From: Microbacterium sp. AB
GTDB lineage: Bacteria; Actinomycetota; Actinomycetes; Actinomycetales; Microbacteriaceae
Length of the DNA: 64,000 nucleotides
Assembly: GCF_032878875.1 (NCBI RefSeq)
Contig: NZ_CP118157.1
Coordinates: 2,914,001 to 2,978,000, forward strand
Direction: 5' to 3'
In this document: in pieces, positions 24,848 to 33,537 of the stretch
How the letters are laid out: every line of letters starts with the position of its first letter
Position numbering within the stretch: position 1 is the first letter of the stretch
Notes under the pieces: generated by a model
Database searches by the model: none
Told to the model about the DNA's origin: nothing
Seen by the model: only the letters and a program-made list of their open reading frames with translations
Translations under genes and position numbers: made by a program

Positions 24848-25819
24848 ATGACCCGCTACGTCCTGCGACGGCTCGGGCACGCCCTCATCGTGCTCTGGGG
24901 CGCCGTCACCCTCTCCTTCCTCCTCGTCTACCTCATCCCCGGCGACCCCGCCGTCATCATGCTCGGCGGGGGCCAGGGAGGGGGCGAGGGCGGCGGCTCG
25001 GCGGACTCCGACGAGATCGCGGAGGTCCGCCGGGAGCTCGGGCTCGACCGGCCGATCGTCCTGCAGTACGTCGCATACCTGTTCCGGGTGGCGACCCTCG
25101 ACTGGGGCACGTCGTTCGCCCGCCAGCAGCCCGTCGTCGACGTGATCGCCGCGAGCATCGGCGCGACGGTCGAGCTCGGCCTCGCGAGCATCGTCCTCAC
25201 GGTCGTGCTCGGATTCGCGTTCGGCCTCGGCGCGGTCCTGCTGCCGGGGGCCTGGGTCCGCTCGCTCTTCCAGTCCCTGACCGTGCTCGGGATCGCCATG
25301 CCGTCCTTCTGGCTCGCGATCCTGCTGCTGCAGGTCTTCTCGTTCGGGCTCGGATGGTTCCCCGCCTTCGGCGCGAACGGGCCGCTGTCGCTCGTCCTCC
25401 CCTCGCTCACCCTCGCCCTCCTGGCGGCGGGGACCCTGGGACAGCTGCTCGCGCGCTCGATCGCCGAGGGCCTCGCCGAGCCGTACGCCGACGTCGCCTT
25501 CGCGAAGGGTCTCGGACGCACCGGCGTCGTGCTCCGCCACGTGCTGCGCAACGCGAGCCTCCCCGTGTTCACGATGGTCGGCCTGCTGTTCGGGACGATC
25601 ATCTCGGGCGCCACCATCGTCGAGACGATCTTCGCGCGGCCGGGTGTCGGAAACCTCTTCGTGTCTGCGGTGCAGGCGCGCGACTTCCCCCTCATCCAGG
25701 CGCTCGTCGTGCTCACGGGCGGCGTCTTCGTCCTCGTCACGCTCGTCGTCGACCTCGCGTACCGCTGGATCGACCCGCGCGTCGTCGAGCCCGACCGCAG
25801 GGAAGGCACACGCTCGTGA
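24848..25819 (+). CDS. ABC transporter permease (DppB-like), first importer
   Basis: A 323-residue permease with six membrane helices. It begins MTRYVLRRLGHALIVLWGAV, has the LDWGTSF entry loop and the EAA-like coupling loop EPYADVAFAKGLGRTGVVLRH, and ends with YRWIDPRV, all typical of DppB. A Gly/Ser-rich insertion (residues 38-53) sits in the first external loop. It lies 17 bases after the binding protein gene; its stop overlaps the GTG of the second permease. Confidence 0.92.
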   Translation: MTRYVLRRLGHALIVLWGAVTLSFLLVYLIPGDPAVIMLGGGQGGGEGGGSADSDEIAEVRRELGLDRPIVLQYVAYLFRVATLDWGTSFARQQPVVDVIAASIGATVELGLASIVLTVVLGFAFGLGAVLLPGAWVRSLFQSLTVLGIAMPSFWLAILLLQVFSFGLGWFPAFGANGPLSLVLPSLTLALLAAGTLGQLLARSIAEGLAEPYADVAFAKGLGRTGVVLRHVLRNASLPVFTMVGLLFGTIISGATIVETIFARPGVGNLFVSAVQARDFPLIQALVVLTGGVFVLVTLVVDLAYRWIDPRVVEPDRREGTRS

Positions 25820-26643
25820 GCCGGTTCTCGGCGGTCCTGAGCCGCTCGGTGCGGCAGCCCGGCGCCGTGCTCGCGATCACGGCGCTCCTGCTCTTCGTCG
25901 GCTGGGCGGCGTTCCCCCAGCTCTTCGCGACGCACGACCCGGTCGACGACCTCGACCCCGCGAGCTCGCTCACGGGGCCGAGCGCCGCGCACTGGTTCGG
26001 GACCGATCTCCTCGGGCGCGACGTGTACAGCCGCGTCGTCTACGGCGCACGCGTCTCCCTTCTCGCCGGGACGCTCGCCGTCGCGATCTCGCTCGTGGTC
26101 GGCACGGCGCTCGGCATGATCGCCGCCTCCGTCGGCAGGTGGGTGGACTCGGCGATCTCCCGCTTCGTCGACGTGCTCGTCGCCATCCCCGGCCTGCTGC
26201 TGTCGATGGCGTTCGTCTCCATCCTCGGCTTCGGCGTCGAGCGCGTGGCGATCGCCGTCGGCATCGCGGGCATCCCGGGCTTCGCGCGCCTCGCACGGGC
26301 CGAGACCATCCGCATCCTGAGCCTGCCGTACTTCGACGCCGCCCGCACGAGCGGCACCTCCGGGCCGCTCACGCTCGTCACGCACATCGTGCCCAATGCG
26401 ACGGGCCCGGTGATCGTGCTCGCGGGCCTGGAGCTCGGCGGCGCGATCCTCTCGGTCGCCGCACTGAGCTTCCTCGGGTTCGGCGCGGTGCCGCCGCACC
26501 CCGAATGGGGCTCGATGGTGAACGAGGGACGCATCCAGATCGCGGAGGCCTGGTGGCTCACGACGTTCCCGGGGCTCGTCATCGTGCTGACCGTGCTGTC
26601 CCTGAACCGGCTGAGCAGGAATGCGAGGACACGCGCGCGATGA
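25816..26643 (+). CDS. ABC transporter permease (DppC-like), first importer
   Basis: A 275-residue DppC-type permease with five to six helices. Marker stretches are HWFGTDLLGRDVYSRVVYGA and the coupling loop PYFDAARTSGTSGPLTLVTH, followed by SFLGFGAVPPHPEWGSMV. The GTG start overlaps the previous TGA (GTGA) and its TGA overlaps the ATG of the ATPase gene, so the three products are translationally coupled. It pairs with the DppB-like protein to form the channel. Confidence 0.92.
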   Translation: MSRFSAVLSRSVRQPGAVLAITALLLFVGWAAFPQLFATHDPVDDLDPASSLTGPSAAHWFGTDLLGRDVYSRVVYGARVSLLAGTLAVAISLVVGTALGMIAASVGRWVDSAISRFVDVLVAIPGLLLSMAFVSILGFGVERVAIAVGIAGIPGFARLARAETIRILSLPYFDAARTSGTSGPLTLVTHIVPNATGPVIVLAGLELGGAILSVAALSFLGFGAVPPHPEWGSMVNEGRIQIAEAWWLTTFPGLVIVLTVLSLNRLSRNARTRAR

Positions 26644-28229
26644 CCGACGAACCACTGCTCGACATCGAGGGACTGCGCATCGAGTACCGGTCGCGCCGGG
26701 GAGACCACGTCGCCGTCGACGGCGTGGACCTCTCGGTCGCCCGCGGCGAGACCGTCGCCGTCGTCGGCGAGTCGGGATCGGGCAAGACCAGCATCGGCCG
26801 GGCCGTCCTGGGCCTGCACCGGAGACGCACGCGCGTCGCCGGCCGCATCGGCTTCCAGGGCCGCGACCTGCTGCATCTCACGGCGAAGCAGTGGCGCAGC
26901 GTGCGCGGCCGAGAGGTCGCGCTCATCCCGCAGGATCCGATGGCTTCCCTCAACCCGCTGCGCCGCGTGCGCGCGCAGGTCGCCGAGGCGCTCACGACGC
27001 ACGGCGTCGCGTCCTCCAAGGCGCGAGAGCGCGCCGACCAGGCGCTGCGGGACGCCGGGCTCACGCGCGTCGACCAGATCGGCGCGCGCTATCCGCATCA
27101 GCTCTCCGGCGGTCAGCGCCAGCGCGTCCTCATCGCGATGGCGATCGTCGGCCGCCCCGCCCTCATCGTCGCGGACGAGCCGACGAGCGCCCTCGACGTG
27201 ACGGTGCAGAAGTACATCCTCGACGGCATCCAGGACCTCATCGCGTCCTCGCGCACGTCGCTGCTGCTCATCACGCACGACCTCGCGGTCGCGGCGGAGC
27301 GGGCGGACCGGATCGCCGCGCTCGACCGGGGGGCCATCGTCGAGGACGCCCCGGCGCGCGTCGTCGCCGCCCGGCCGCAGCACGCCTACACGCGTTCGCT
27401 CATCGCCTCGCTGCCGCAGCGGAGTCCGCATCCGCTCGTCTCGCCCGCCGCCGCCGACGCGCCGGCCGTGCTCTCCGCAGAAGGACTCCGTCGCTCCTTC
27501 GGCGAGGCCGTCGCGCTCGACGACGTCGATCTCGTGCTGCGCCGCGGGCAGACGCTGGGAGTCGTCGGCGAGTCGGGATCGGGCAAGACGACGCTCGCCC
27601 GCGTGCTCCTGGGGCTCGACGAGGCCGACGCGGGGACCATCCGCCTCGACGACGGCGAGGAACGAGGGCGCACACGGTCGAGGTCCTTCCGCTCGCGCGT
27701 GCAGCCCGTCTTCCAGGACCCGTACTCCTCCCTGGACCCGTCCCACTCGATCGCCTGGTCCGTCCTCGAGCCCGTCCGCGCCCTCACCTCCCTCGGCCCT
27801 CGTGCGCAGCGTCGGCGCCTCGAGGAGACCCTCGACCAGGTGCGACTGCCGTCGTCCATCGCCTCCCGCCGGCCCGACGAGCTCTCCGGCGGGCAGCTCC
27901 AGCGGGCGGCGATCGCCCGCGCGCTGAGCGTGCGCCCCGACGTCCTCGTCTGCGACGAGGCCGTGAGCTCGCTGGACGTGACGATCCAGGCGCAGATCCT
28001 CGAGTTCCTCGCGCAGCTGCAGCGCGAGACGTCGCTGTCGTACCTCTTCATCACGCACGACCTCGCCGTGCTGCGACTCGTGTGCGAGTCGGTGCTCGTG
28101 ATGCGCGACGGACGCGTCGTCGAACGGGGCACGACGGAATCGGTGTTCGCGGACCCGCGGAGCGCCTACACGCAGGAGCTCATCGCCGCGATCCCCGCCT
28201 GGGGCACGGCGTTCGCCCCGGAGGCGTGA
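26640..28229 (+). CDS. ABC transporter double ATPase (DppD-DppF fusion), first importer
   Basis: A 529-residue protein holding two complete nucleotide-binding domains in tandem. Domain 1 has Walker A GESGSGKTS, signature LSGGQRQR and Walker B LIVADEP; domain 2 (from about residue 280) has GESGSGKTT, LSGGQLQR and LVCDEAVSSLD, where Ala replaces the usual Pro after DE. The first domain ends with an oligopeptide-type tail (AARPQHAYTRSLI). It energises the importer encoded upstream. It is the last gene of the operon and precedes a GACTCC tandem repeat. Confidence 0.92.
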   Translation: MTDEPLLDIEGLRIEYRSRRGDHVAVDGVDLSVARGETVAVVGESGSGKTSIGRAVLGLHRRRTRVAGRIGFQGRDLLHLTAKQWRSVRGREVALIPQDPMASLNPLRRVRAQVAEALTTHGVASSKARERADQALRDAGLTRVDQIGARYPHQLSGGQRQRVLIAMAIVGRPALIVADEPTSALDVTVQKYILDGIQDLIASSRTSLLLITHDLAVAAERADRIAALDRGAIVEDAPARVVAARPQHAYTRSLIASLPQRSPHPLVSPAAADAPAVLSAEGLRRSFGEAVALDDVDLVLRRGQTLGVVGESGSGKTTLARVLLGLDEADAGTIRLDDGEERGRTRSRSFRSRVQPVFQDPYSSLDPSHSIAWSVLEPVRALTSLGPRAQRRRLEETLDQVRLPSSIASRRPDELSGGQLQRAAIARALSVRPDVLVCDEAVSSLDVTIQAQILEFLAQLQRETSLSYLFITHDLAVLRLVCESVLVMRDGRVVERGTTESVFADPRSAYTQELIAAIPAWGTAFAPEA

Positions 28230-28250
28230 CGCCGGCCACGCCCCGGCTCT

Positions 28251-28291
28251 GACTCCGACTCCGACTCCGACTCCGACTCCGACTCCGACTC
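28251..28291. repeat. GACTCC hexamer tandem repeat
   Basis: Six exact copies of GACTCC plus a five-base partial copy, in the 150-base gap between the convergent ABC operon and the MFS gene. It is not part of a supported coding frame. Pure hexamer tracts like this are prone to slippage and to copy-number differences between strains. Confidence 0.9.
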
Positions 28292-28300
28292 GAGGACGAT

Positions 28301-28348
28301 CGGTGCGGAAGTGCGGCTCTCGCGCGCCATGACGAGACTTTCGCACCG
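28301..28348. repeat. Imperfect inverted repeat after the hexamer tract
   Basis: CGGTGCGGAAGT (28301-28312) and ACTTTCGCACCG (28337-28348) are reverse complements at 11 of 12 positions with 24 bases between. The hairpin lies between two convergent stop codons and may act as a shared terminator or belong to a dispersed palindrome family; no T-run is present. Confidence 0.45.
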
Positions 28349-28379
28349 ACGAAGGCTCAGGCCATGGCGCAGCGGGCGC

Positions 28380-29582
28380 TCAGCGGACGGCGCGGAGCTC
28401 CCGCTCGGCCTTCGTCCTGGCCGCGGGCGCGAGGAAGACCGCCGCGCCGACGAGGACGAGCACGACGATCATCGCCTGGCGCAGTCCGAACCTCTCGCCC
28501 AGCAGGCCGAGCACGGGAGGGCCGACGAGGAACGCGACGTAGCCGATCGTCGCGGCGAACGACACGCGGGCCGCGGTGTCCTCGCCCGAGTCGCCCGCCG
28601 CCGAGAGCGCCACGGGGAAGCCGAGCGACGCGCCGAGTCCCCACAGCACGACCGCCGCGGCCGCCGCCCCCTGATGGTCGACGAAGATCACGACCGCAAG
28701 GCCCACCGCGCCCAGGAACGCGCTCGCCCCGAGCACCGCCGCACGCCCGAAGCGGTCGACGAACCATCCGCCCGCGAAGCGGCCCGCGGTCATCGACGCC
28801 GCGAAGATCACGTACACGGCCGAGCCGAGGGCGGCGTCGAGCCCGTGGCCCTCCACCATCACGAGCGGAAGCCAGTCGTTGGCCGTCCCCTCCGCCATGG
28901 CGAGGGCGAGGATGATGCCGCCCACGAGCAGCAGACCGGGGTCCCTCCAGACGGCGGGACGCGGCGCCGTCGCCGCCCGGGTGGATGAGTCGTCCCGCAC
29001 GACGGGGCGCCGGCCGATGCCCGCCGGGATGCCGCGGATGGCGACGACGAGCCCCGCGACGACGATCACGGAGACGATCACGAGGTGCAGGACGACGGGG
29101 AAGGCGACCGCGGTGAGCAGCATGCCGGCGATCGCGCCGGCCACCGTGCCGAGGCTGAAGAAGCCGTGCATGAGCGGCATCACCGACCGCCCCATCGCCT
29201 GCTCCACCTCGGCGCCCTCGACGTTCAGCGCGACCTCGCCGCCGCCCATCCCGAGCCCGAACAGCCCGAGGCCCATCGCGACGACCGGGCTCGCGCCGAA
29301 AGCGGTCCCGAGCCCGATGACGGCCACGCCGAGGGCGAGGGTGAGCGTCCCCGCGGCGATCACGGGGCGCGTCCCGAGGCGCGAGACGAGCGGCGCCGAC
29401 GAGAGGATGCCGATCATCGACCCCAGGGAGAGCCCGAGGAGGACGAACCCCATCTCGTCGATCCGGGCGTCCAGCAGCACCCGCACGTCGGGCGTGCGCG
29501 TCACCCACGACGAGATGCCGATGCCGGGCAGGAAGAACATCGCGAAGAGCGCGTTGCGGCGCAGGCGGATGGCGGTGGTCAC
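28380..29582 (-). CDS. MFS transporter
   Basis: A 400-residue major facilitator with 12 predicted helices in two six-helix halves, the second starting near residue 215 (RDPGLLLVGGIILALAMAEG). The loop 2-3 motif is SAPLVSRLGTRPVIAAG and the second half has AGRFAGGWFVDRFGRAAVLG, the standard Gly-Arg gating pattern. The general look, with MGLGLFGLGMGGGEVALN in helix 4, recalls YbjJ-type permeases of unknown substrate. No biosynthetic or resistance genes are adjacent. It is divergent from the 52-residue micro-protein. Confidence 0.87.
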   Translation of the reverse strand: MTTAIRLRRNALFAMFFLPGIGISSWVTRTPDVRVLLDARIDEMGFVLLGLSLGSMIGILSSAPLVSRLGTRPVIAAGTLTLALGVAVIGLGTAFGASPVVAMGLGLFGLGMGGGEVALNVEGAEVEQAMGRSVMPLMHGFFSLGTVAGAIAGMLLTAVAFPVVLHLVIVSVIVVAGLVVAIRGIPAGIGRRPVVRDDSSTRAATAPRPAVWRDPGLLLVGGIILALAMAEGTANDWLPLVMVEGHGLDAALGSAVYVIFAASMTAGRFAGGWFVDRFGRAAVLGASAFLGAVGLAVVIFVDHQGAAAAAVVLWGLGASLGFPVALSAAGDSGEDTAARVSFAATIGYVAFLVGPPVLGLLGERFGLRQAMIVVLVLVGAAVFLAPAARTKAERELRAVR

Positions 29583-29729
29583 GGGGGCGCTCTCGACGAG
29601 GACGGCAGAGTCGTCTCACGCTACACCGGGGAGGCGCCCCGTCGGCTCCGGAGCATCCGCCCTGTCAAGCCCCTCCCGCGGTGAGCGCGGGCCCGAGACG
29701 CTGGACCCATCCGATGAGAGAGGTGGGAC

Positions 29730-29888
29730 ATGAGCACATCGACGTTCCCCGACGAACCGCAGCGACCGTCCGATCCGGAGCAGGCCCATCCGTCGCAGGC
29801 CGAGGGGGAAGACCCCGATGCGCCCCTGGGCGAGCCCGACCCGGAGCCCGGCGGGCATCCCTCGCAGGCGGAGGGCGAAGAGGGCTGA
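29730..29888 (+). CDS. 52-residue micro-protein with two HPSQAEGE motifs
   Basis: ATG to TGA with a purine-rich upstream (GAGAGAGGTGGG). The peptide is acidic and proline-rich and carries HPSQAEGE twice, at residues 20-27 and 43-50, separated by a DPDAPLGEPDPEPGG linker; it ends HPSQAEGEEG. The motif also ends the 36-residue protein at 21.8 kb, so at least three copies occur in this window in otherwise different peptides. The composition predicts disorder, with no membrane segment. The gene sits between a divergent MFS gene and a convergent aminotransferase gene and appears monocistronic. Function unknown. Confidence 0.62.
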   Translation: MSTSTFPDEPQRPSDPEQAHPSQAEGEDPDAPLGEPDPEPGGHPSQAEGEEG

Positions 29889-29927
29889 GGCGGGCCACGA
29901 ACGCGCGACGCCCCGGGCGGCTCCGGT

Positions 29928-31274
29928 TCACGCTCCGAGCGCGGTGAGGGAATCGTCCAGCGCGTCGACGAGACGGGGGACGTCGGCCGCGGAGATCGCC
30001 AGGGGCGGCCGAAGCTTCAGCACGCTGTTCGACGGCCCGCACACGCTCGTGAGCACCCTGCGCTCGCGCAGCTCCTCGAGCACGGCGAGAGCGAGAGCCG
30101 TGTCCGGCGCCTTCGTCTCGCGGTCCTCGACGAGCTCGAGCCCCGTGTAGAGCCCGGCGCCGCGCACGTCGCCGATGCGCGGATGGGCGTCGGCGAGGTC
30201 GCGGAGAGCCGTGCGCATGGCCTCGCCCATCTCGAGCGCGTGCGCCTGCAGGCCCTCGCCGCGGATGGTGTCGAGCACGGCCTGCGCAGCGGCGATCGCG
30301 ACGGGATTGCCGCCGAAGGTGTTGAAGTAGGGGCGCGCCGTGCTGAACGGCTCGAGCACCTCGCGGCGGGCGATCATCGCGGCGATCGGGAAGCCGTTGC
30401 CCATGGGCTTGCCCGTCGTGACGATGTCGGGCACGAGACCGTGGCGCTGGAAGCCCCAGAAGTCCTCCCCCGTCCTGGCGAACCCGGGCTGCACCTCGTC
30501 GGCGACGAACACTCCCCCGTGGGCGTGCACGAGGTCGACGGCGTCGGCGATCATGCCGCGCTCGCCCGTGTAGATGCCGTCGGACGAGAACGACGAGTCG
30601 GCGATGAGCCCCGCGAGGCCGTCGCCCGACCGCTCGATGTCGGCGATCGCCTCCGCGACCGCTGCGCTGAACGCTGCGCCGGCCGCCTCGGACGACACGT
30701 ACCGGTACGTGTCGGGCGGATCGACCACGCGCAGGGCCGGGTCCATCGCCTCCGCGCCCGACAGCGACGGCGAATGCGCGGAGACGAGGGCCGTGTTGCC
30801 GTGGTAGGCCTCGCTCGTCGCGATCCACGCCCGGCCGCCGGTGTACTCGCGGCCCACGCGCAGCGCGAGATCGTTCGCCTCCGACCCGGTGCAGACGAAC
30901 ATCACCTGCTCCAGCGCTGCGGGCATGGTCGAGACGAGGTCGTCGGCGTAGTCGAGCACGGCGCCGTGCAGGTAGCGCGTGTGCGTGTTGAGCAGGGACA
31001 TCTGCCGGTGCACCGCGTCCACGACCGCGGGGTGCGCGTGGCCGACGGACGGGACGTTGTTGTAGAGGTCGAGGTACTCGTTGCCGTCCGCATCCCACGC
31101 GTGCGCGCCGCGGCCTCGGACGAGCTCGACGGGGTCGCGGTAGAAGAGCCGGTACGCGGCGCCCAGGCGGTGCTGCCTGCGCTCGACGAGCGCGCGGCGC
31201 CGGTCGTCGAGCGCGGCCGCGTCGGCGGCCTTGAAGCTGTTGCCGTCGAGGATGCTCGCGTTGCCTGTCGTCAT
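29928..31274 (-). CDS. Class III PLP-dependent aminotransferase / phospho-lyase-like
   Basis: A 448-residue class III aminotransferase-fold enzyme. The N-terminal half has the DADGNEYLDLYNNVPSVGHA stretch followed by LNTHTRYLHG, which closely recalls ethanolamine-phosphate phospho-lyase and phospho-hydroxylysine lyase (AGXT2L) proteins. PLP binding is supported by CTGSEANDLALR, FVADEVQPGFART and TTGKPMGNGFP, with the Schiff-base Lys in the last. It is divergent from a kinase-fold phosphotransferase 166 bases away; such kinases and lyases occur fused in some bacteria. Phosphorylation of an amino alcohol followed by elimination is the favoured role; an ordinary omega-transaminase is the alternative. 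Confidence 0.88.
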   Translation of the reverse strand: MTTGNASILDGNSFKAADAAALDDRRRALVERRQHRLGAAYRLFYRDPVELVRGRGAHAWDADGNEYLDLYNNVPSVGHAHPAVVDAVHRQMSLLNTHTRYLHGAVLDYADDLVSTMPAALEQVMFVCTGSEANDLALRVGREYTGGRAWIATSEAYHGNTALVSAHSPSLSGAEAMDPALRVVDPPDTYRYVSSEAAGAAFSAAVAEAIADIERSGDGLAGLIADSSFSSDGIYTGERGMIADAVDLVHAHGGVFVADEVQPGFARTGEDFWGFQRHGLVPDIVTTGKPMGNGFPIAAMIARREVLEPFSTARPYFNTFGGNPVAIAAAQAVLDTIRGEGLQAHALEMGEAMRTALRDLADAHPRIGDVRGAGLYTGLELVEDRETKAPDTALALAVLEELRERRVLTSVCGPSNSVLKLRPPLAISAADVPRLVDALDDSLTALGA

Positions 31275-31440
31275 GCGCCGTCCGTCCGTGTCGTGGTGCT
31301 CCCATCCTCCGGCGGCGCGAGGGCGTTCGCGAAGGACTTCTGTTTCCGGGCCGTAACATCTGCGCGCCCCCGATAAATGGCGTGTAACAGCTCGTGCGAT
31401 CAGGCGGAGGGGCCGACGCCGCCGCGCGTATGGTCCCTGC

Positions 31441-32496
31441 ATGACACGCGTGGATCCCGCCGCCGGGCTGGCCGCCTTCGATCGTCTCCGCCGGGGTGCG
31501 CCCGCGCCCGCGTGGGTGCGCGACGGCATCCTGCGCGGGTGGGGCCTGCCAGCCGACGCCGCGGCGACCCTCATCGTGCTGTCGGAGAACATCACGTTCC
31601 GTGTCGACGTCGGCGATGTGCCGACGCTCGTCGTGCGCCTCGGGCGCCCGGGCTATGCCGGCGGGGTCGATCACCTCCGCGCCGAGCTGCTGTGGGTCGA
31701 GGCCCTGCGCGCGGACATCGACGCGCCGACTCCCTCTCCCGTCCGCGGCGCCGACGGGGCGCTCGTCCAGCGCCTCCCGGACGAGTCGGGGCGGACGTGG
31801 ACCGCTGTCGCGTTCGAGTTCGTCGTCGGCACGATCCTCGAGGAGCAGCCGGACATCGCGCGGCACTTCGCGAGCATCGGCCGCCTCACCGCTCAGCTGC
31901 ACGAGCACGCGCGGTCATGGGACCCGCCGGAGGACTTCGTCCGCTTCGAATGGCGGGTGCGCGACATGGTCGGGGCGGACGCCCGCTGGGGCGACTGGCG
32001 CGCGGCGGCGCTCTCGGACGCCGAGCGGGAGATGCTCGAACGCGCGGAGGTCGCGGCCCGCGCCTCCCTCGACGCGGCCGGTGTCGACCGGTCGCCCGCG
32101 CACGCCGGCCTCATCCACGCCGACCTCCGTCCGTCGAACGTCATGACGACGACGGACGCGGCGAATCCGCTCGTCGTCATCGACTTCGACGACTGCGGGC
32201 ACGGCTTCTACCTGTACGACTTCGCGGCCGCTCTGACCTTCTACGAGCATCGTCCCGAGGCGCTCGAGATGGCCGGCCGGTGGATCGACGGCTACACGCA
32301 GATCCGGCCGCTGTCGACCCACGACCTCGCCGCCGCCGCGGCACTGTCCCTCCTGCGCCGCCTCACCATGCTCGGATGGGCGACGACCCATCGCGCCGAC
32401 GCGCTGCCGTCCGACTTGTGGGACGAGAACCTCCCCGGCACGGTCGAGGTGGGACGCCGCTACCTCTCGGACCCGCTGCGGATCGTGCGCGGCTGA
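31441..32496 (+). CDS. APH/kinase-fold phosphotransferase
   Basis: A 351-residue aminoglycoside phosphotransferase-fold protein related to choline/ethanolamine, hydroxylysine and homoserine kinases. The catalytic loop is HADLRPSNVM (HxDLxxxN) near residue 226 and the metal-binding motif is VVIDFDDCGHGFYLYDFA, where FDD replaces the strict DFD. The N-lobe has NITFRVDVGDVPTLVVRLG. It is divergent from the class III aminotransferase, which suggests it phosphorylates an amino alcohol that the PLP enzyme then cleaves. An antibiotic-resistance role is not supported by context. Confidence 0.85.
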   Translation: MTRVDPAAGLAAFDRLRRGAPAPAWVRDGILRGWGLPADAAATLIVLSENITFRVDVGDVPTLVVRLGRPGYAGGVDHLRAELLWVEALRADIDAPTPSPVRGADGALVQRLPDESGRTWTAVAFEFVVGTILEEQPDIARHFASIGRLTAQLHEHARSWDPPEDFVRFEWRVRDMVGADARWGDWRAAALSDAEREMLERAEVAARASLDAAGVDRSPAHAGLIHADLRPSNVMTTTDAANPLVVIDFDDCGHGFYLYDFAAALTFYEHRPEALEMAGRWIDGYTQIRPLSTHDLAAAAALSLLRRLTMLGWATTHRADALPSDLWDENLPGTVEVGRRYLSDPLRIVRG

Positions 32497-32607
32497 CCGT
32501 CGATCCCGAGTTCACGCGGTCGGCCCGGTAGAGTCTCCGTGGGCCGGCCCGCGGCCCACGGCATCGCGTTCGCCTGCGACGGCCAGCGAGTCCCCCGAAG
32601 GAGACGC

Positions 32608-33528
32608 GTGGACCTCACGAGAGTCGACCCCCGCCTGCGCGAGGCGACCCGGCGGACGCCCTCCCTCGATCTCGAGAACCCCGTCGTCCGGTTCCTGGCG
32701 GGGAACCTGTCGCGTCTCATGCGCGGCACGGCGGTCGACGGCGTGGAACGACGCGTCGAGCGGATCGGCGCGAGCAGGGTGCGCGTGTACACGCCGGAGA
32801 CGCCGACGGGCGCCGCCCTGCTCTGGATCCATGGCGGCGGTCTCGTGCTCGGCGCCGCGGCCATGGACGACGTGCTCTGCGGGGAGACGGCTCGGCAGCT
32901 CGGCATCGCGGTCGTCTCCGTCGACTACCGGCTCGCGCCGCGCCATCCGTTCCCGGCAGCACTCGACGACGGTCATGACGCCTGGGAATGGCTGGTCCGC
33001 AACGCCGCCGCCCTCGGGGTCGACGCCGGCCGCATCGCCGTGGGCGGGCAGAGCGCGGGCGGGGGCCTCGCGGCGAACCTCGTGCAGCGTCTCCACGACG
33101 AGGGCGCGCAGGTCGCCGCGCAGTGGCTCTTCTGCCCGATGCTCGACGACCGGACCGCGGCCGATCGCGCGCACGACGCCGAGGGGCATCTCGTCTGGAA
33201 CAACCGGTCGAACCTCGTCGGATGGTCGTCCTACCTCGGCGACCGCGTGGGCGCCGCCGAGCTGCCCCGCTACGCCGCCGCCGCGCGGCGGGAGGATCTG
33301 TCGGGGCTTCCGCCGACGTGGATCTACACGTCCGACATCGAGCTCTTCTTCGCAGAGGACACCGCATACGCCTCGCGCCTGCGCGACGCGGGGGTGGATG
33401 TCACGCTCGACGTCGTGTCGGGCGCTCCGCACGGGTTCGAGGGATGGGCGGCCGACAGCGAGCCGGCCACGGAGCTCCTCAAGCGCGCCCGGACATGGCT
33501 CGGCTCTCGCCTGGGCTCCGGCCGCTGA
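32608..33528 (+). CDS. Alpha/beta hydrolase, HSL-type esterase
   Basis: A 306-residue hydrolase of the hormone-sensitive-lipase group. The oxyanion motif is WIHGGGLVLGAA, the nucleophile Ser lies in GGQSAGGGLAAN, the acid Asp is near TSDIELFFAED and the His in GAPHGFEGW. The DYRLAPRHPFPAALDDG stretch is typical. It probably cleaves short-chain or bulky esters in the cytoplasm. The GTG start has GAAGGAGA 5-8 bases upstream; a longer frame begins further up but lacks a site. It follows the phosphotransferase by 111 bases in the same direction. Confidence 0.9.
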   Translation: MDLTRVDPRLREATRRTPSLDLENPVVRFLAGNLSRLMRGTAVDGVERRVERIGASRVRVYTPETPTGAALLWIHGGGLVLGAAAMDDVLCGETARQLGIAVVSVDYRLAPRHPFPAALDDGHDAWEWLVRNAAALGVDAGRIAVGGQSAGGGLAANLVQRLHDEGAQVAAQWLFCPMLDDRTAADRAHDAEGHLVWNNRSNLVGWSSYLGDRVGAAELPRYAAAARREDLSGLPPTWIYTSDIELFFAEDTAYASRLRDAGVDVTLDVVSGAPHGFEGWAADSEPATELLKRARTWLGSRLGSGR

Positions 33529-33537
33529 CCTCTCCGT

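Noticed and set aside
28251..28291. Tandem hexamers as a possible CRISPR or VNTR array.
   Set aside because: There are no spacers or cas genes; it is a simple sequence repeat.
26040..28346. A long minus-strand open frame with a Val-Gly repeat opposite the ABC genes.
   Set aside because: It is antisense to two well-supported ABC genes; the repeat is simply the GACTCC tract read in another frame, and such open antisense frames are common at high GC.
31441..32496. An aminoglycoside-resistance gene.
   Set aside because: The fold is APH-like, but the relatives are small-molecule kinases and the gene is paired with a PLP enzyme; no resistance context is present.
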